This document shows, piece by piece, positions 51,460-59,434 of a stretch of 64,000 bases of DNA (position 1 is its first letter; each line of letters begins with the position of its first letter). The notes under the pieces were generated by a model. The model did not search any database, was not told the DNA's origin, and saw only the letters and a program-made list of their open reading frames with translations. This DNA comes from Jiangella mangrovi (GTDB taxonomy: Bacteria; Actinomycetota; Actinomycetes; Jiangellales; Jiangellaceae): contig NZ_JACHMM010000001.1 in NCBI RefSeq assembly GCF_014204975.1, positions 5,890,037-5,954,036 of the forward strand, given 5' to 3'. Both the position numbers and the translations under genes were made by a program.

Positions 51460-52569
51460 TCAGGCGTCCAGGACCAGCAGGTCCTTGGTGGTGGGTGTGA
51501 GCAGCTCGGGACCGCCGGAAGCGCGAACCGCCAGCGTGTCCTCGATCCGGACGCCGCCGCGGCCGGGCAGGTAGATCCCGGGCTCGACGGTCACAGCCAT
51601 GCGATCGGCCAGTGTACCCGTCGCGGAGTACCCGAGTGTCGGTGCCTCGTGGACCTCGAGGCCCACGCCGTGCCCGGTGCCGTGGCCGAAGTTCTCCTTG
51701 TAGCCGGCGTCGTCGATGATGGCGCGGCTGGCGTTGTCGACGGCCACGCACTCGTCGCCGACGGCGATGGCCTCGCGGCCGGCGCGCTGGGCGTCGGCGA
51801 CGAGCTGGTAGATCTCGCGCTGCCAGTCCTGCGGCTGGGCGCCGACGACGGAGGTGCGGGTGCAGTCGGCGTGGTAGCCCTGGTAGACGGCGCCGAAGTC
51901 GATCTTCAGCAGGTCGCCGCGCTCGACCGGGCGCTCCGTGGGCGTGTGGTGCGGGATGGCGCTGTGCGGCCCGGTGGCCACGATGGTCTCGAAGGCGATG
52001 CCGTCGGCGCCGTGGCCGAACATGCGCCACTCGAGGTCGCGCGCGATCTCCTTCTCGGTACGGCCGATGAACCCGCCCGCGGCGTAGAGGTCCTCGAGCG
52101 CGCGGCACGAGATGGCGCAGGCCTCGGCCAGCAGCGCGAGCTCGCCCTCGTCCTTGACGGCGCGCAGCCCCTCGACCGCGCGGCCCAGGTGGACGTGCTC
52201 GACGGTGGCCGGCCCGTCGTCGAGCGCGGCGCGCACCGACTCCCAGAGCTCGAGGGTGACGGCGTGCTCCTCGACGGCGAGCCGTAGACTCCCCCCGGCC
52301 TTCGCCGCACGCGCGGCGAGGGCCGTGGCGACACTGCGCTCGACCAGCAACTCGACGTCTTCTGCCACGGCCTTCGCGGCGGTAGAATAACGACTATCCG
52401 TCGCCAGCACGGCCGAACCGCCGGAGGTCAGGAGCAAAGCCGCGTTACTGCTGTCGAGGCCGGTGAGATAACGGACGTTGACCAGGCTTGTGACTAGTGC
52501 GGCATCAATCTTGTCATCAACCAGCTTCGTGGCCAGTTCAGCGCGCCGCCTCGCGTGGGTCTCCGTCAT
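51460..52569 (-). CDS. pepQ: Xaa-Pro aminopeptidase family (aminopeptidase P/prolidase)
   Basis: 369 residues from ATG 52569 (AGAGGG nine bases upstream); an in-frame ATG at 52608 would add 13 residues. N-terminal creatinase-like domain (about 10-130), then the pita-bread metallopeptidase with all five ligands: [15 protein letters not shown] (two Asp), [13 protein letters not shown] (His), VEPGIYLPG (Glu) and GVRIEDTL (Glu). It cleaves the N-terminal residue before proline. Lies upstream of efp, as in many Gram-positive bacteria. Confidence 0.92.
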   Translation of the reverse strand: MTETHARRRAELATKLVDDKIDAALVTSLVNVRYLTGLDSSNAALLLTSGGSAVLATDSRYSTAAKAVAEDVELLVERSVATALAARAAKAGGSLRLAVEEHAVTLELWESVRAALDDGPATVEHVHLGRAVEGLRAVKDEGELALLAEACAISCRALEDLYAAGGFIGRTEKEIARDLEWRMFGHGADGIAFETIVATGPHSAIPHHTPTERPVERGDLLKIDFGAVYQGYHADCTRTSVVGAQPQDWQREIYQLVADAQRAGREAIAVGDECVAVDNASRAIIDDAGYKENFGHGTGHGVGLEVHEAPTLGYSATGTLADRMAVTVEPGIYLPGRGGVRIEDTLAVRASGGPELLTPTTKDLLVLDA

Positions 52570-52667
52570 CTTCCAGCCCTCTCCAGCCTTCTTGACCTGC
52601 ACAGACATCGTTCGGTTTCAATAATTGAGACGGGTGCTTCGCAGTTGATCACCGCTCGACTACGCTC

Positions 52668-53150
52668 ATGATCATGCTCATTCTAGGCCTGGTCGTCATC
52701 GTCATTCTGGCCCTCGTCATGAGCTTCTTGGTCATTCGCCGCGGGCCCGAGGCCACCACCACGCGCACGTTCTCCTCTTCCTTGACGCCGCCCCCCGGCG
52801 TGCGACTCCCCCGCGAGTTGCAGGACGAGATCCGCGACATCGCCTCTCGTGGCAATACCGACCAAGCCGTCAAAGTCCTGCACAAGCGGGCAAGTCTTCC
52901 TACCGCGCAGGCTACCGCCATCGTCTACGCGCTTCACGCCGGTCAGGTGTTTCCGGAGCCGGAACCGCCCAGCACCGCCGCCCCCGCCTCGCCCGCGCGC
53001 CGCCGCGGCGCCGTCGACGCCGAGCTGCTGGCGACGCTGCGCCGGCTGGTCAGCCAGGACCGCCTGCGCCGCACGGCCGCCATCCGGCTGCTCAAGGAGC
53101 GCACCGGCATGAACACCCGCGACGCGAGGCGGTTCCTCGACGCCCTCTGA
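52668..53150 (+). CDS. Membrane-anchored protein with bL12 C-terminal-like repeats (first paralogue)
   Basis: 160 residues. An N-terminal membrane helix (3-23) is followed by a Pro-containing linker and two helical units of about 45 residues. The second, AELLATLRRLVSQDRLRRTAAIRLLKERTGMNTRDARRFLDAL, follows the KIxxIKxxRxxTGLxLKEAKxLV pattern of ribosomal protein bL12's C-terminal domain, though diverged. A paralogue lies 830 bases downstream beyond the vapBC genes. Start is ATG 52668 or 52674. Role unknown; ribosome or factor contact at the membrane is a guess. Confidence 0.65.
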   Translation: MIMLILGLVVIVILALVMSFLVIRRGPEATTTRTFSSSLTPPPGVRLPRELQDEIRDIASRGNTDQAVKVLHKRASLPTAQATAIVYALHAGQVFPEPEPPSTAAPASPARRRGAVDAELLATLRRLVSQDRLRRTAAIRLLKERTGMNTRDARRFLDAL

Positions 53151-53165
53151 TCCGACGATCCGCTC

Positions 53166-53201
53166 TTGATATCACGGCACACGACGGTGATAGCATGCCG
53201 T
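53166..53201 (+). promoter_or_regulatory. Promoter and inverted-repeat operator of vapBC
   Basis: TATCAC (53170-53175) and GTGATA (53187-53192), and, nested, ACGGCA (53174-53179) and TGCCGT (53196-53201), form two dyads. TTGATA (53166) and TAGCAT (53191-53196) could be -35 and -10; the start at 53203 is six bases past the -10, without ribosome site. This suits autorepression by the antitoxin. Confidence 0.5.
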
Positions 53202-53202
53202 C

Positions 53203-53508
53203 ATGCGCCAGTTGCTGCTGCGGATCCCCGACGATCTCCACCGGCGGCTGACCGCGCGTGCGCAGCGCGAGGGCGTCTCCATCAACGCGCTGGCCAACAA
53301 GGTGCTCTCCGCCGCCGCGCCGCCGCCTCCCCCGTCCGACGACGACGTCGACGTGCGCCGTCTCGAGCTGCGCGAGAAGGCCCGCGACATGGGCATCCTC
53401 GTCGAGAGCCCGGCCCCGTCCGTCCCGCCGGCCCAGTTCACCAAGGCACTCCAGGCCACCGAGGGCGTGGGCCCCGTGCTCGACGAGCTGTGGGCCGACG
53501 GGCGCTGA
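53203..53508 (+). CDS. vapB: VapB-type antitoxin
   Basis: 101 residues. The N-terminal 45 residues (MRQLLLRIPDDLHRRLTARA, GVSINALANKVL) form a ribbon-helix-helix DNA-binding fold of the Arc/CopG type; the C-terminal half would wrap and inhibit the toxin. The toxin gene starts two bases after the stop. No ribosome site; probably leaderless and self-repressed through the dyads upstream. Confidence 0.82.
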   Translation: MRQLLLRIPDDLHRRLTARAQREGVSINALANKVLSAAAPPPPPSDDDVDVRRLELREKARDMGILVESPAPSVPPAQFTKALQATEGVGPVLDELWADGR

Positions 53509-53510
53509 GC

Positions 53511-53951
53511 ATGCTCACCTACGTCGACTCCTCGGTGCTGGTGCACTCCTACCTCGCCGACGAGCCGAAGCACGCCGTCGCGCGCGGGCTCATCGAGGGC
53601 CGCAGCGTCCTGCTCACCTCCACGCTGGCGCTGCTCGAGACGTCGTCCGCGCTGGTCCGGGCCGCCCGCACCCGGCGCATCGGCGACGTCGACACCCTGC
53701 TGGCCAAGCTCTACGAAGAGGTCTCCCCCACCGGGCCGGTCACGCTGGTCCGCGCCGACCTGCTCGACACCGAGAACACCGCGCGCGTCCTGGTCCGCCG
53801 GTTCGGCATCCGCGCGCTCGACGCCCTGCACCTGGCCATCGCCGACCTCGCCGCCCGGCCGCTGGCCCGCTCCGGCGAGCAGGTCGGCTTCGCCTCGCAC
53901 GACCCCGCCCAGCGCGCCGCCGCGGCCGATCTCGGGTTCGTCGCGGTGTGA
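53511..53951 (+). CDS. vapC: VapC-type PIN-domain toxin
   Basis: 146 residues of the PIN ribonuclease fold. Metal-binding acidic residues are Asp6 (TYVDSS), Glu43 (LLETSSAL), Asp104 (ALDALHLAIA) and Asp131 (ASHDPAQ), the complete VapC set. VapC toxins cut tRNA or rRNA at specific sites to arrest growth. Two bases separate it from vapB. The pair interrupts an otherwise paralogous gene neighbourhood. Confidence 0.88.
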   Translation: MLTYVDSSVLVHSYLADEPKHAVARGLIEGRSVLLTSTLALLETSSALVRAARTRRIGDVDTLLAKLYEEVSPTGPVTLVRADLLDTENTARVLVRRFGIRALDALHLAIADLAARPLARSGEQVGFASHDPAQRAAAADLGFVAV

Positions 53952-53979
53952 GTCACGGCCGGACCGGTACGGTCGGCCC

Positions 53980-54645
53980 GTGGACTTCTGGCTGATCGTC
54001 GTCATCGTCTTCGCGGCCGCCCTGGTCATCGGGTTCGGCTTCGTCATCCTGCGCGGCCGGGCCGACGCCGTCCGCGGCACGTCGTCCTCCGCTTCCTCAG
54101 GGGTGACGGCGGCAGCTGCCGGTTCCGCACGCATGGACCGCGAGACCCTCGATGCCGCCGTCGGGAAGCTGCTGGCCGAGGGCCGGGTGGTCCCCGCGGT
54201 CAAGCTGATCCGCGAGCACACCGGGCTCGGGCTGCGCGAGGCCGTGCAGTACTCCGAGCGGCTGGCCGCCGGGGCCGACGCCGCCAACGCCGCACCGGCC
54301 GCCTCCACGCGCTCGTCCATCTCCTCCGAGGCGATGGCACACATCCAGCAGCTGGTCGCGCAGGGCAAGAAGATCCAGGCCATCAAGGAGGTCCGCGAGC
54401 ACACCGGCCTCGGGCTCAAGGAGGCCAAGGACCTGGTCGACCGTATGGAGGACTCCGCCACCGTCGCCGCCCTGGACGTCCCCGGCCCCGCGGATGGCCC
54501 GGCCGCCGACCGGACCGACGAGGTCATGGGGCAGGTGCAGGCGCTGGTCGCGCGGGGCAAGAAGATCCAGGCGATCAAGCTGCTGCTCGAGAACGCCCCG
54601 GAGCTGGACCTGCGGAAGGCGAAGGAGATCGTCGACCGGCTCTGA
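53980..54645 (+). CDS. Membrane-anchored protein with three bL12 C-terminal-like domains (second paralogue)
   Basis: 221 residues from GTG 53980. An N-terminal membrane helix (4-25) is followed by three tandem units. The second, QLVAQGKKIQAIKEVREHTGLGLKEAKDLVDRM, is nearly the textbook C-terminal domain of ribosomal stalk protein bL12, including the GLGLKEAKDLV helix that recruits translation GTPases; the third (KKIQAIKLLLENAPELDLRKAKEIV) and first (LIREHTGLGLREAVQY) are variants. No bL12 hinge or N-terminal dimer domain is present. It may tether translation factors at the membrane; inference only. Confidence 0.7.
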   Translation: MDFWLIVVIVFAAALVIGFGFVILRGRADAVRGTSSSASSGVTAAAAGSARMDRETLDAAVGKLLAEGRVVPAVKLIREHTGLGLREAVQYSERLAAGADAANAAPAASTRSSISSEAMAHIQQLVAQGKKIQAIKEVREHTGLGLKEAKDLVDRMEDSATVAALDVPGPADGPAADRTDEVMGQVQALVARGKKIQAIKLLLENAPELDLRKAKEIVDRL

Positions 54646-54654
54646 CCGCCGGGT

Positions 54655-55089
54655 TCAGACGAGGTCGGCGACGGCGCGCAGCGCGAGGTCGTACGAGCCC
54701 AGCCCGAAGCCGGCGATGGTGCCGGTGGCCACGCCCGCCACGACGCTGGTGTGCCGGAACTCCTCGCGCGTGGCCGGGTTCGAGATGTGCACCTCGATGA
54801 GCGGCGCGCGCAGCTGGGCGCAGGCGTCGCGCAGCGCGTACGAGTAGTGCGTGAAGGCCGCCGGGTTGAGCACGACCGGCGTGCCGGCGTCGGCGGCCTC
54901 GTGCAGCCAGTGCACCAGCTCGGCCTCGTCGTCTGTCTGCCGCACGTCGGCGTCGAGGCCGAGGTCGGCGGCGGTCTTGCGGCAGCGTTCCACCAGGCCG
55001 GCGAAGGTCGTGCTGCCGTAGACGTCCGGCTCGCGCGACCCCAGGCGGCCGAGGTTGGGACCGTTGAGCACCAGCACCCGCGTCGTCAC
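54655..55089 (-). CDS. aroQ: Type II 3-dehydroquinate dehydratase
   Basis: 144 residues. [20 protein letters not shown] carries the GPNL..LG.REP..YG signature with the catalytic Tyr; [15 protein letters not shown] (His), [16 protein letters not shown] and GLGSYDLAL complete the type II site. It converts 3-dehydroquinate to 3-dehydroshikimate in the shikimate pathway. It overlaps nothing; upstream gene is the aldo-keto reductase 37 bases away. Confidence 0.95.
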   Translation of the reverse strand: MTTRVLVLNGPNLGRLGSREPDVYGSTTFAGLVERCRKTAADLGLDADVRQTDDEAELVHWLHEAADAGTPVVLNPAAFTHYSYALRDACAQLRAPLIEVHISNPATREEFRHTSVVAGVATGTIAGFGLGSYDLALRAVADLV

Positions 55090-55125
55090 GTCTGGAACCC
55101 TATCGGGGCCGGCGACCGGGAGCCG

Positions 55126-56043
55126 TCATGGGATCACGTTGCCGGCCGCCCGGTACAGCGCGTACCAGGTCTCGCGGTCGATCTCGAGGTGCGCCGCCCG
55201 GGCGATCTCCGCGACCCGCGCCTGCTTCGTCGTGCCGATGACGGGCTGCATGCGGGCGGGGTGGCGCAGGATCCAGGCGATGGCGACGGCCGCCGGCGTG
55301 GCGCCGAGCTGCGCCGCGACCTCGTCGAGCGCGTCGTTGACCTGCTGGAAGTCCGGGTTGCCGAGGAACGTCCCGGCGATCTGGCCGTGCTGCAGCACCG
55401 ACCAGGGCTGGATGGTGATGCCGTGCAGCCGGCAGTACTCCAGCGCCCCGCCGTCGCGCACGATCCCACCATCGAAACCGGTATTGACGGTGAGACCGGC
55501 GTCGACGAGCCCGGTGTGCGCGAGGCCGAACTGCAGCTGGTTGGCGATGATGGGCTGGCGGACGTGCGCGCGCAGCAGGTCGAGCTGGGCCGGGTTCTGG
55601 TTGCTGACGCCGACGTGCCGCACCTTGCCCGCGGTGACCAGCTCGTCGAGGGCGGCGGCGACCTCCTCGGGCTCCATCAGCGTGTCGGGCCGGTGCAGGA
55701 GCAGCAGGTCGACGTGGTCCATGTTCAGCCGGCGCAGCGACCCCTCGACCGAAGTCCGGATGTGCTCGGCGGAGAAGTCGTAGAACCCGGACCGGATGCC
55801 GCACTTCGTCTGGACGACGATGTCCTCGCGGCGGACGCCCGAGGAGGCCAGGGCGGCGCCGAAGACCTCCTCGCAGCGGCCGCCGCCGTAGATGTCGGCG
55901 TGGTCGAAGACCGTGATGCCGGCGTCGACGGCGGTCCCAATGAGCCCGGCGACCTCGCTCTCGGACAGCTGGTCGATGCGCATGCACCCGAGCGTGATGA
56001 CCGAGCCGCGCGGCCCCGTCCCGCCGATGTCGATGTACTCCAC
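55126..56043 (-). CDS. Aldo/keto reductase
   Basis: 305 residues. The catalytic tetrad is visible: Asp in FDHADIYGGG with its Tyr, Lys in VVQTKCGIRSG and His in LLLLHRPD; the NADP-binding end is PVIGTTKQARVAEIARA. It resembles the YdhF-like branch. It follows the aldehyde dehydrogenase gene by 26 bases on the same strand, so it may belong to the sugar operon as an aldehyde reductase, but it could equally be unrelated. Substrate not identifiable. Confidence 0.88.
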   Translation of the reverse strand: MEYIDIGGTGPRGSVITLGCMRIDQLSESEVAGLIGTAVDAGITVFDHADIYGGGRCEEVFGAALASSGVRREDIVVQTKCGIRSGFYDFSAEHIRTSVEGSLRRLNMDHVDLLLLHRPDTLMEPEEVAAALDELVTAGKVRHVGVSNQNPAQLDLLRAHVRQPIIANQLQFGLAHTGLVDAGLTVNTGFDGGIVRDGGALEYCRLHGITIQPWSVLQHGQIAGTFLGNPDFQQVNDALDEVAAQLGATPAAVAIAWILRHPARMQPVIGTTKQARVAEIARAAHLEIDRETWYALYRAAGNVIP

Positions 56044-56069
56044 CCGCCGAGCCTATCCGCGCGAACGGG

Positions 56070-57491
56070 TCACGGCTTGAGCACCACCAGCTTGTGGTGC
56101 AGCAGCTCCTCGATGGCGTAGCGGACGCCCTCGGTGCCCTGCCCGGAGTCCTTCACGCCGCCGTAGGGCATGTGGTCGGCGCGGAACGACGGCGGCATGT
56201 TGACCAGGACGCTGCCCGCCTCGGCCGACCGCGCATAGGTCAGCGCCGACGCCAGGTCGCCGGTGTAGATCGACGTGTTGAGGCCGTCGTCCGACCCGTT
56301 CACCCGGGCCAGCGCGTCGGCCAGCGAGTCGACCTCGATGACGCTGACCACGGGGCCGAACGCCTCTTCGCAGACGATGCGGCTCTTGTCGTCGACGTCG
56401 ACCAGCAGCGTGGGCGCCAGCACGCCGTCGGCCGACACCGTCCCGCCGGTCACCACGCGGGCGCCGTCGGCCACCGCCGCCTCGATGGTCCCCACCAGGC
56501 GCGATGTCGCCTCCGCTGTGATCAGCGGACCCACCATGGTCGACGGCAGCCGCGGGTCGCCGGACGCGACCGCACCCATGCGCGTCGCCAGCTCCTCGAC
56601 GAACTCCGACACGACCGCGCGCTCCACGTACACCCGCTGCAGCGACACGCACGCCTGTCCCGAGTTCGACAGGGCCGCGGTGACGGCGTCAGCGGCGGCC
56701 CGCGGCAGGTCGGCGTCGGCGCGGACGACCATGGCGGTGGTGGAGCCGAGCTCGAGCACGTGCCGCTTCCGCGGCGACCGCGCCTTGAGCTCCCACCCGA
56801 CGCGACTGGACCCGGTGAACGTCAGCACGGCCACGCGCGGGTCGTCGATCCAGGCGTCGACAATCTCGGCCGGCGGCCCGGTGACCAGGTTCAACCGTCC
56901 CACGGGCAGCCCGGCGTCGGCGAACGCGGCCACCAGCAGCCCGGCCACGAGCACCGCCTTGTCCGACGGCTTCAGCACGACGGCGTTACCGGCGGCGAGG
57001 GCGGGCGCCACCTTGTGCAGCACGAGGTTGAGCGGGAAGTTGAACGGCGTGATCGCGGCGACGACGCCGCGCGGCTCGGCCACGGTGAACGCGAGCGTCC
57101 CGGCGCCGGCCTCGACGGCGTCGAGTGCGACGACCTCACCGGTGAGGCGCTTCGCCTCCTCGGCGGCCCAGGTCAGGGTCTCGACGGCGCGGCCGACCTC
57201 GCCGCGGGCGGCGGTGACGGGCTTGCCGGTCTCGGCGACGATCGCGTCGGCGAACTCCTCAGCACGGTCGGCAACGGCGGCAGCCACCGCCGTCAGCACC
57301 CGCGACCGCGCCGGCACGTCGAACGGTCGCCCCAACGCGCCACAAGCGGCGTCGACCGCCAGCCGCGCGTGCACCGCGCCGCCCACGGCCACCGTCCCGA
57401 GCACCGCGCCCGTCCACCGGTCGCGGACCTCCTGGACGCCGTCGCCCGGCACCCAGGACCCGTCGAGGTACAGCAGCTGCTCAGCCGACAC
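56070..57491 (-). CDS. NAD(P)-dependent aldehyde dehydrogenase, candidate C3-aldehyde (sulfolactaldehyde) dehydrogenase
   Basis: 473 residues from GTG 57491. Active-site Cys281 in SNSGQACVSLQR and Glu247 in VLELGST, cofactor loop FTGSSRVG and ITPFNFPLNLVLHKV place it in the ALDH superfamily, close to succinate-semialdehyde and sulfolactaldehyde types. It starts 11 bases inside the end of the dehydrogenase gene before it and is the last gene of the sugar operon, so oxidation of the aldehyde released by the aldolase (giving sulfolactate, if the sugar is sulfoquinovose) is the natural role. Substrate inferred only. Confidence 0.85.
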   Translation of the reverse strand: MSAEQLLYLDGSWVPGDGVQEVRDRWTGAVLGTVAVGGAVHARLAVDAACGALGRPFDVPARSRVLTAVAAAVADRAEEFADAIVAETGKPVTAARGEVGRAVETLTWAAEEAKRLTGEVVALDAVEAGAGTLAFTVAEPRGVVAAITPFNFPLNLVLHKVAPALAAGNAVVLKPSDKAVLVAGLLVAAFADAGLPVGRLNLVTGPPAEIVDAWIDDPRVAVLTFTGSSRVGWELKARSPRKRHVLELGSTTAMVVRADADLPRAAADAVTAALSNSGQACVSLQRVYVERAVVSEFVEELATRMGAVASGDPRLPSTMVGPLITAEATSRLVGTIEAAVADGARVVTGGTVSADGVLAPTLLVDVDDKSRIVCEEAFGPVVSVIEVDSLADALARVNGSDDGLNTSIYTGDLASALTYARSAEAGSVLVNMPPSFRADHMPYGGVKDSGQGTEGVRYAIEELLHHKLVVLKP

Positions 57492-58590
57492 GGTTCGCCT
57501 CCTCCGTCACGTACGACTCCGCCAGCCGGTCGATCCGCTCCAGCACGGCTCGGGTGACGTCGGCGGTCCCGTCGGTGCCGCCGAGGTCGCGGGTGCGGAC
57601 GCCGTCGGCCAGCGCCGCCTCGAACGCCGCGATCAGGTGCGCCGCCGCCCGGGCGTGCCCGAGGTGCGACAGCATGAGCGCCCCGCTCCACAGCTGCCCG
57701 ACGGGGTTCGCCACGCCCTGGCCGGCGATGTCCGGGGCGGACCCGTGCACCGGCTCGAACATCGACGGGTGCACGCGCTCGGGGTTGAGGTTGGCGCTCG
57801 GCGCGGACCCGATGGACCCGGTGACGGCGCCGGCGAGGTCGGAGAGGATGTCGCCGAAGAGGTTCGAGGCGACGATGACGTCGTAGTCCCAGGGCCGCAG
57901 CACCAGGCTGGCGGCCAGCGCGTCGATCAGCTCGCTGCGCAGCTCGACATCCGGCGATTCCAACACCACCGACCGCACGACCTCGTCCCAGAACGGCATG
58001 GTGTGCACGATGCCGTTGCTCTTCGTGGCCGACGTCAGCCCGCCACGCCGCGACGCCGCCAGCGCGGTCGCGTAGCGCGCGACCCGGGTGATGCCGGGCC
58101 GGGTGAACAGCGCCTCCTGGACGGCGAGCTCGTGCGGCTGCCCGCGGTGCGAGCGCCCGCCCACCTCGGAGTACTCCCCCTCGGTGTTCTCGCGGACGAT
58201 CACGAGGTCGACGGGGCGGTCGTCGGCCAGCGGCGAGCGCACGCCGGGCAGCGTCTTCACCGGCCGCAGGTTGACGTACTGGTCGAAGGTCCGCCGGATC
58301 GGGATCAGCAGCCCCCACAGCGTCTCGACGTCGGGGATGTCGGGCACGCCGACGGCGCCGAGGAAGATCGCGTCGTGCTTCGCCAGCGTCTCGAGGCCGT
58401 CGACCGGCAGCATGCGCCCGTGCGCGCGGAAGTAGTCCGAGCCCCAGTCGAGGTGGTTCCAGCGCAGCGTCAGCCCGTGCACCGAGGCGACCCGGTCCAG
58501 ACACGAGATGGCTGCCGGCACCACCTCGAGCCCGATGCCGTCACCGGCGATGACGGCGATGTCCGCGGCAGCAGCAGCCCCGGCGGTCAC
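57481..58590 (-). CDS. Tartrate/isopropylmalate-type beta-decarboxylating dehydrogenase
   Basis: 369 residues from GTG 58590. AVIAGDGIGLEVVP, NLRPVKTLPGV, VIVRENTEGEYSEVGG and DVIVASNLFGDILSDLAG are the TtuC/DmlA signature: NAD-binding, substrate Arg residues and metal Asp residues. Family members oxidise and decarboxylate D-malate, tartrate or 3-isopropylmalate. It overlaps both neighbours (GTGA with the regulator; 11 bases with the aldehyde dehydrogenase), so it works in the same pathway, possibly on an acid made from the aldolase product; the exact step is not clear. Confidence 0.87.
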   Translation of the reverse strand: MTAGAAAAADIAVIAGDGIGLEVVPAAISCLDRVASVHGLTLRWNHLDWGSDYFRAHGRMLPVDGLETLAKHDAIFLGAVGVPDIPDVETLWGLLIPIRRTFDQYVNLRPVKTLPGVRSPLADDRPVDLVIVRENTEGEYSEVGGRSHRGQPHELAVQEALFTRPGITRVARYATALAASRRGGLTSATKSNGIVHTMPFWDEVVRSVVLESPDVELRSELIDALAASLVLRPWDYDVIVASNLFGDILSDLAGAVTGSIGSAPSANLNPERVHPSMFEPVHGSAPDIAGQGVANPVGQLWSGALMLSHLGHARAAAHLIAAFEAALADGVRTRDLGGTDGTADVTRAVLERIDRLAESYVTEEANRVG

Positions 58591-59429
58591 CGGGCCACGC
58601 CGTCGGCCGCCGCGACCGGCTGGCCGTTCTCGGTCGGCACCGCCACCTTGACGACGTCGACCTCGTTCTGCTCGAGGATGCGCTCCTGCTCGTCGCTGAT
58701 GCCGTCGTCGACGATGACGCGGTCGATGGCGTCCCAGTCGCAGATCTTCACCATGGCGGAACTGGCGAACTTCGAGGAGTCGATGAGCAGCACCACCCGC
58801 TCGGCGACCTCGATAAGCGCGCGCTTGGTGATGGCGTCGAACCCGTTGCCGCAGAACGCGCCGCGCTCGTTGACCCCGCTGGCGGCCAGGAACAACATCT
58901 CGACCTGCAGGTTCTCGATGGCGGCGAGGGTCGCGGGGCCGTCGAACGAGAGCGACTCCGGGTGCAGCGTGCCGCCGAGGCAGATGACCTCGGCGCCGCC
59001 GTTGCCGATGAGGTTGGAGACCACCGGGAAGGAGTTGGTGACGACCTTGACGTCGCGGTCGGGCGGCAGCTGCGCGGCGACCTGGCTGGCGGTGGTGCCG
59101 GCGTCGATCGCGATGATGGACTTCTCGGTGACCAGCTCGATCGCCCGGGCCGCGATGGCGCGCTTGGCCTCGCCCATCTTGTGGTCGCGGAACTGGTAGT
59201 CGCTGCCGAGCATGTCCTTGCGCGACAGCGAGCCGACGCCGCCGCGGAAGCCGCGCACCCGGCCGCTCTCGACCAGCCGCATGACGTCGCGCCGGATGGT
59301 CATCTCGGACACCGCGAAGGCCCGGGACAGCTCGCTGATGGTGCAGTAGCCCTGATCGCCGATGAACTGGACCAGCCGCTCACGGCGCTCGGGGGCGGAC
59401 GTATATCGGAAGTTCTCTTCGACCGTCAT
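58587..59429 (-). CDS. DeoR/GlpR-family transcriptional regulator
   Basis: 280 residues from ATG 59429 (GAGAGG eight bases upstream; an in-frame GTG at 59438 overlaps the aldolase stop as GTGA). N-terminal DeoR helix-turn-helix (RLVQFIGDQGYCTISELSRAFAVSEMTIRRDVMRL) and C-terminal sugar-phosphate sensor (AIDAGTTASQVAAQL, LIDSSKFASSAMVKICDWDAIDRVIVDDGI). It lies inside the catabolic operon and probably represses it until a sugar phosphate binds. The E. coli sulfoquinovose regulator CsqR/YihW is of the same family. Confidence 0.88.
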   Translation of the reverse strand: MTVEENFRYTSAPERRERLVQFIGDQGYCTISELSRAFAVSEMTIRRDVMRLVESGRVRGFRGGVGSLSRKDMLGSDYQFRDHKMGEAKRAIAARAIELVTEKSIIAIDAGTTASQVAAQLPPDRDVKVVTNSFPVVSNLIGNGGAEVICLGGTLHPESLSFDGPATLAAIENLQVEMLFLAASGVNERGAFCGNGFDAITKRALIEVAERVVLLIDSSKFASSAMVKICDWDAIDRVIVDDGISDEQERILEQNEVDVVKVAVPTENGQPVAAADGVAR

Positions 59430-59434
59430 CTCAC

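Noticed and set aside
52660-52680. CATGATCATG palindrome as another member of the 13.4-13.6 kb hairpin family
   Set aside because: It lacks long arms and spans the start codon region of a gene; ten bases are not enough.
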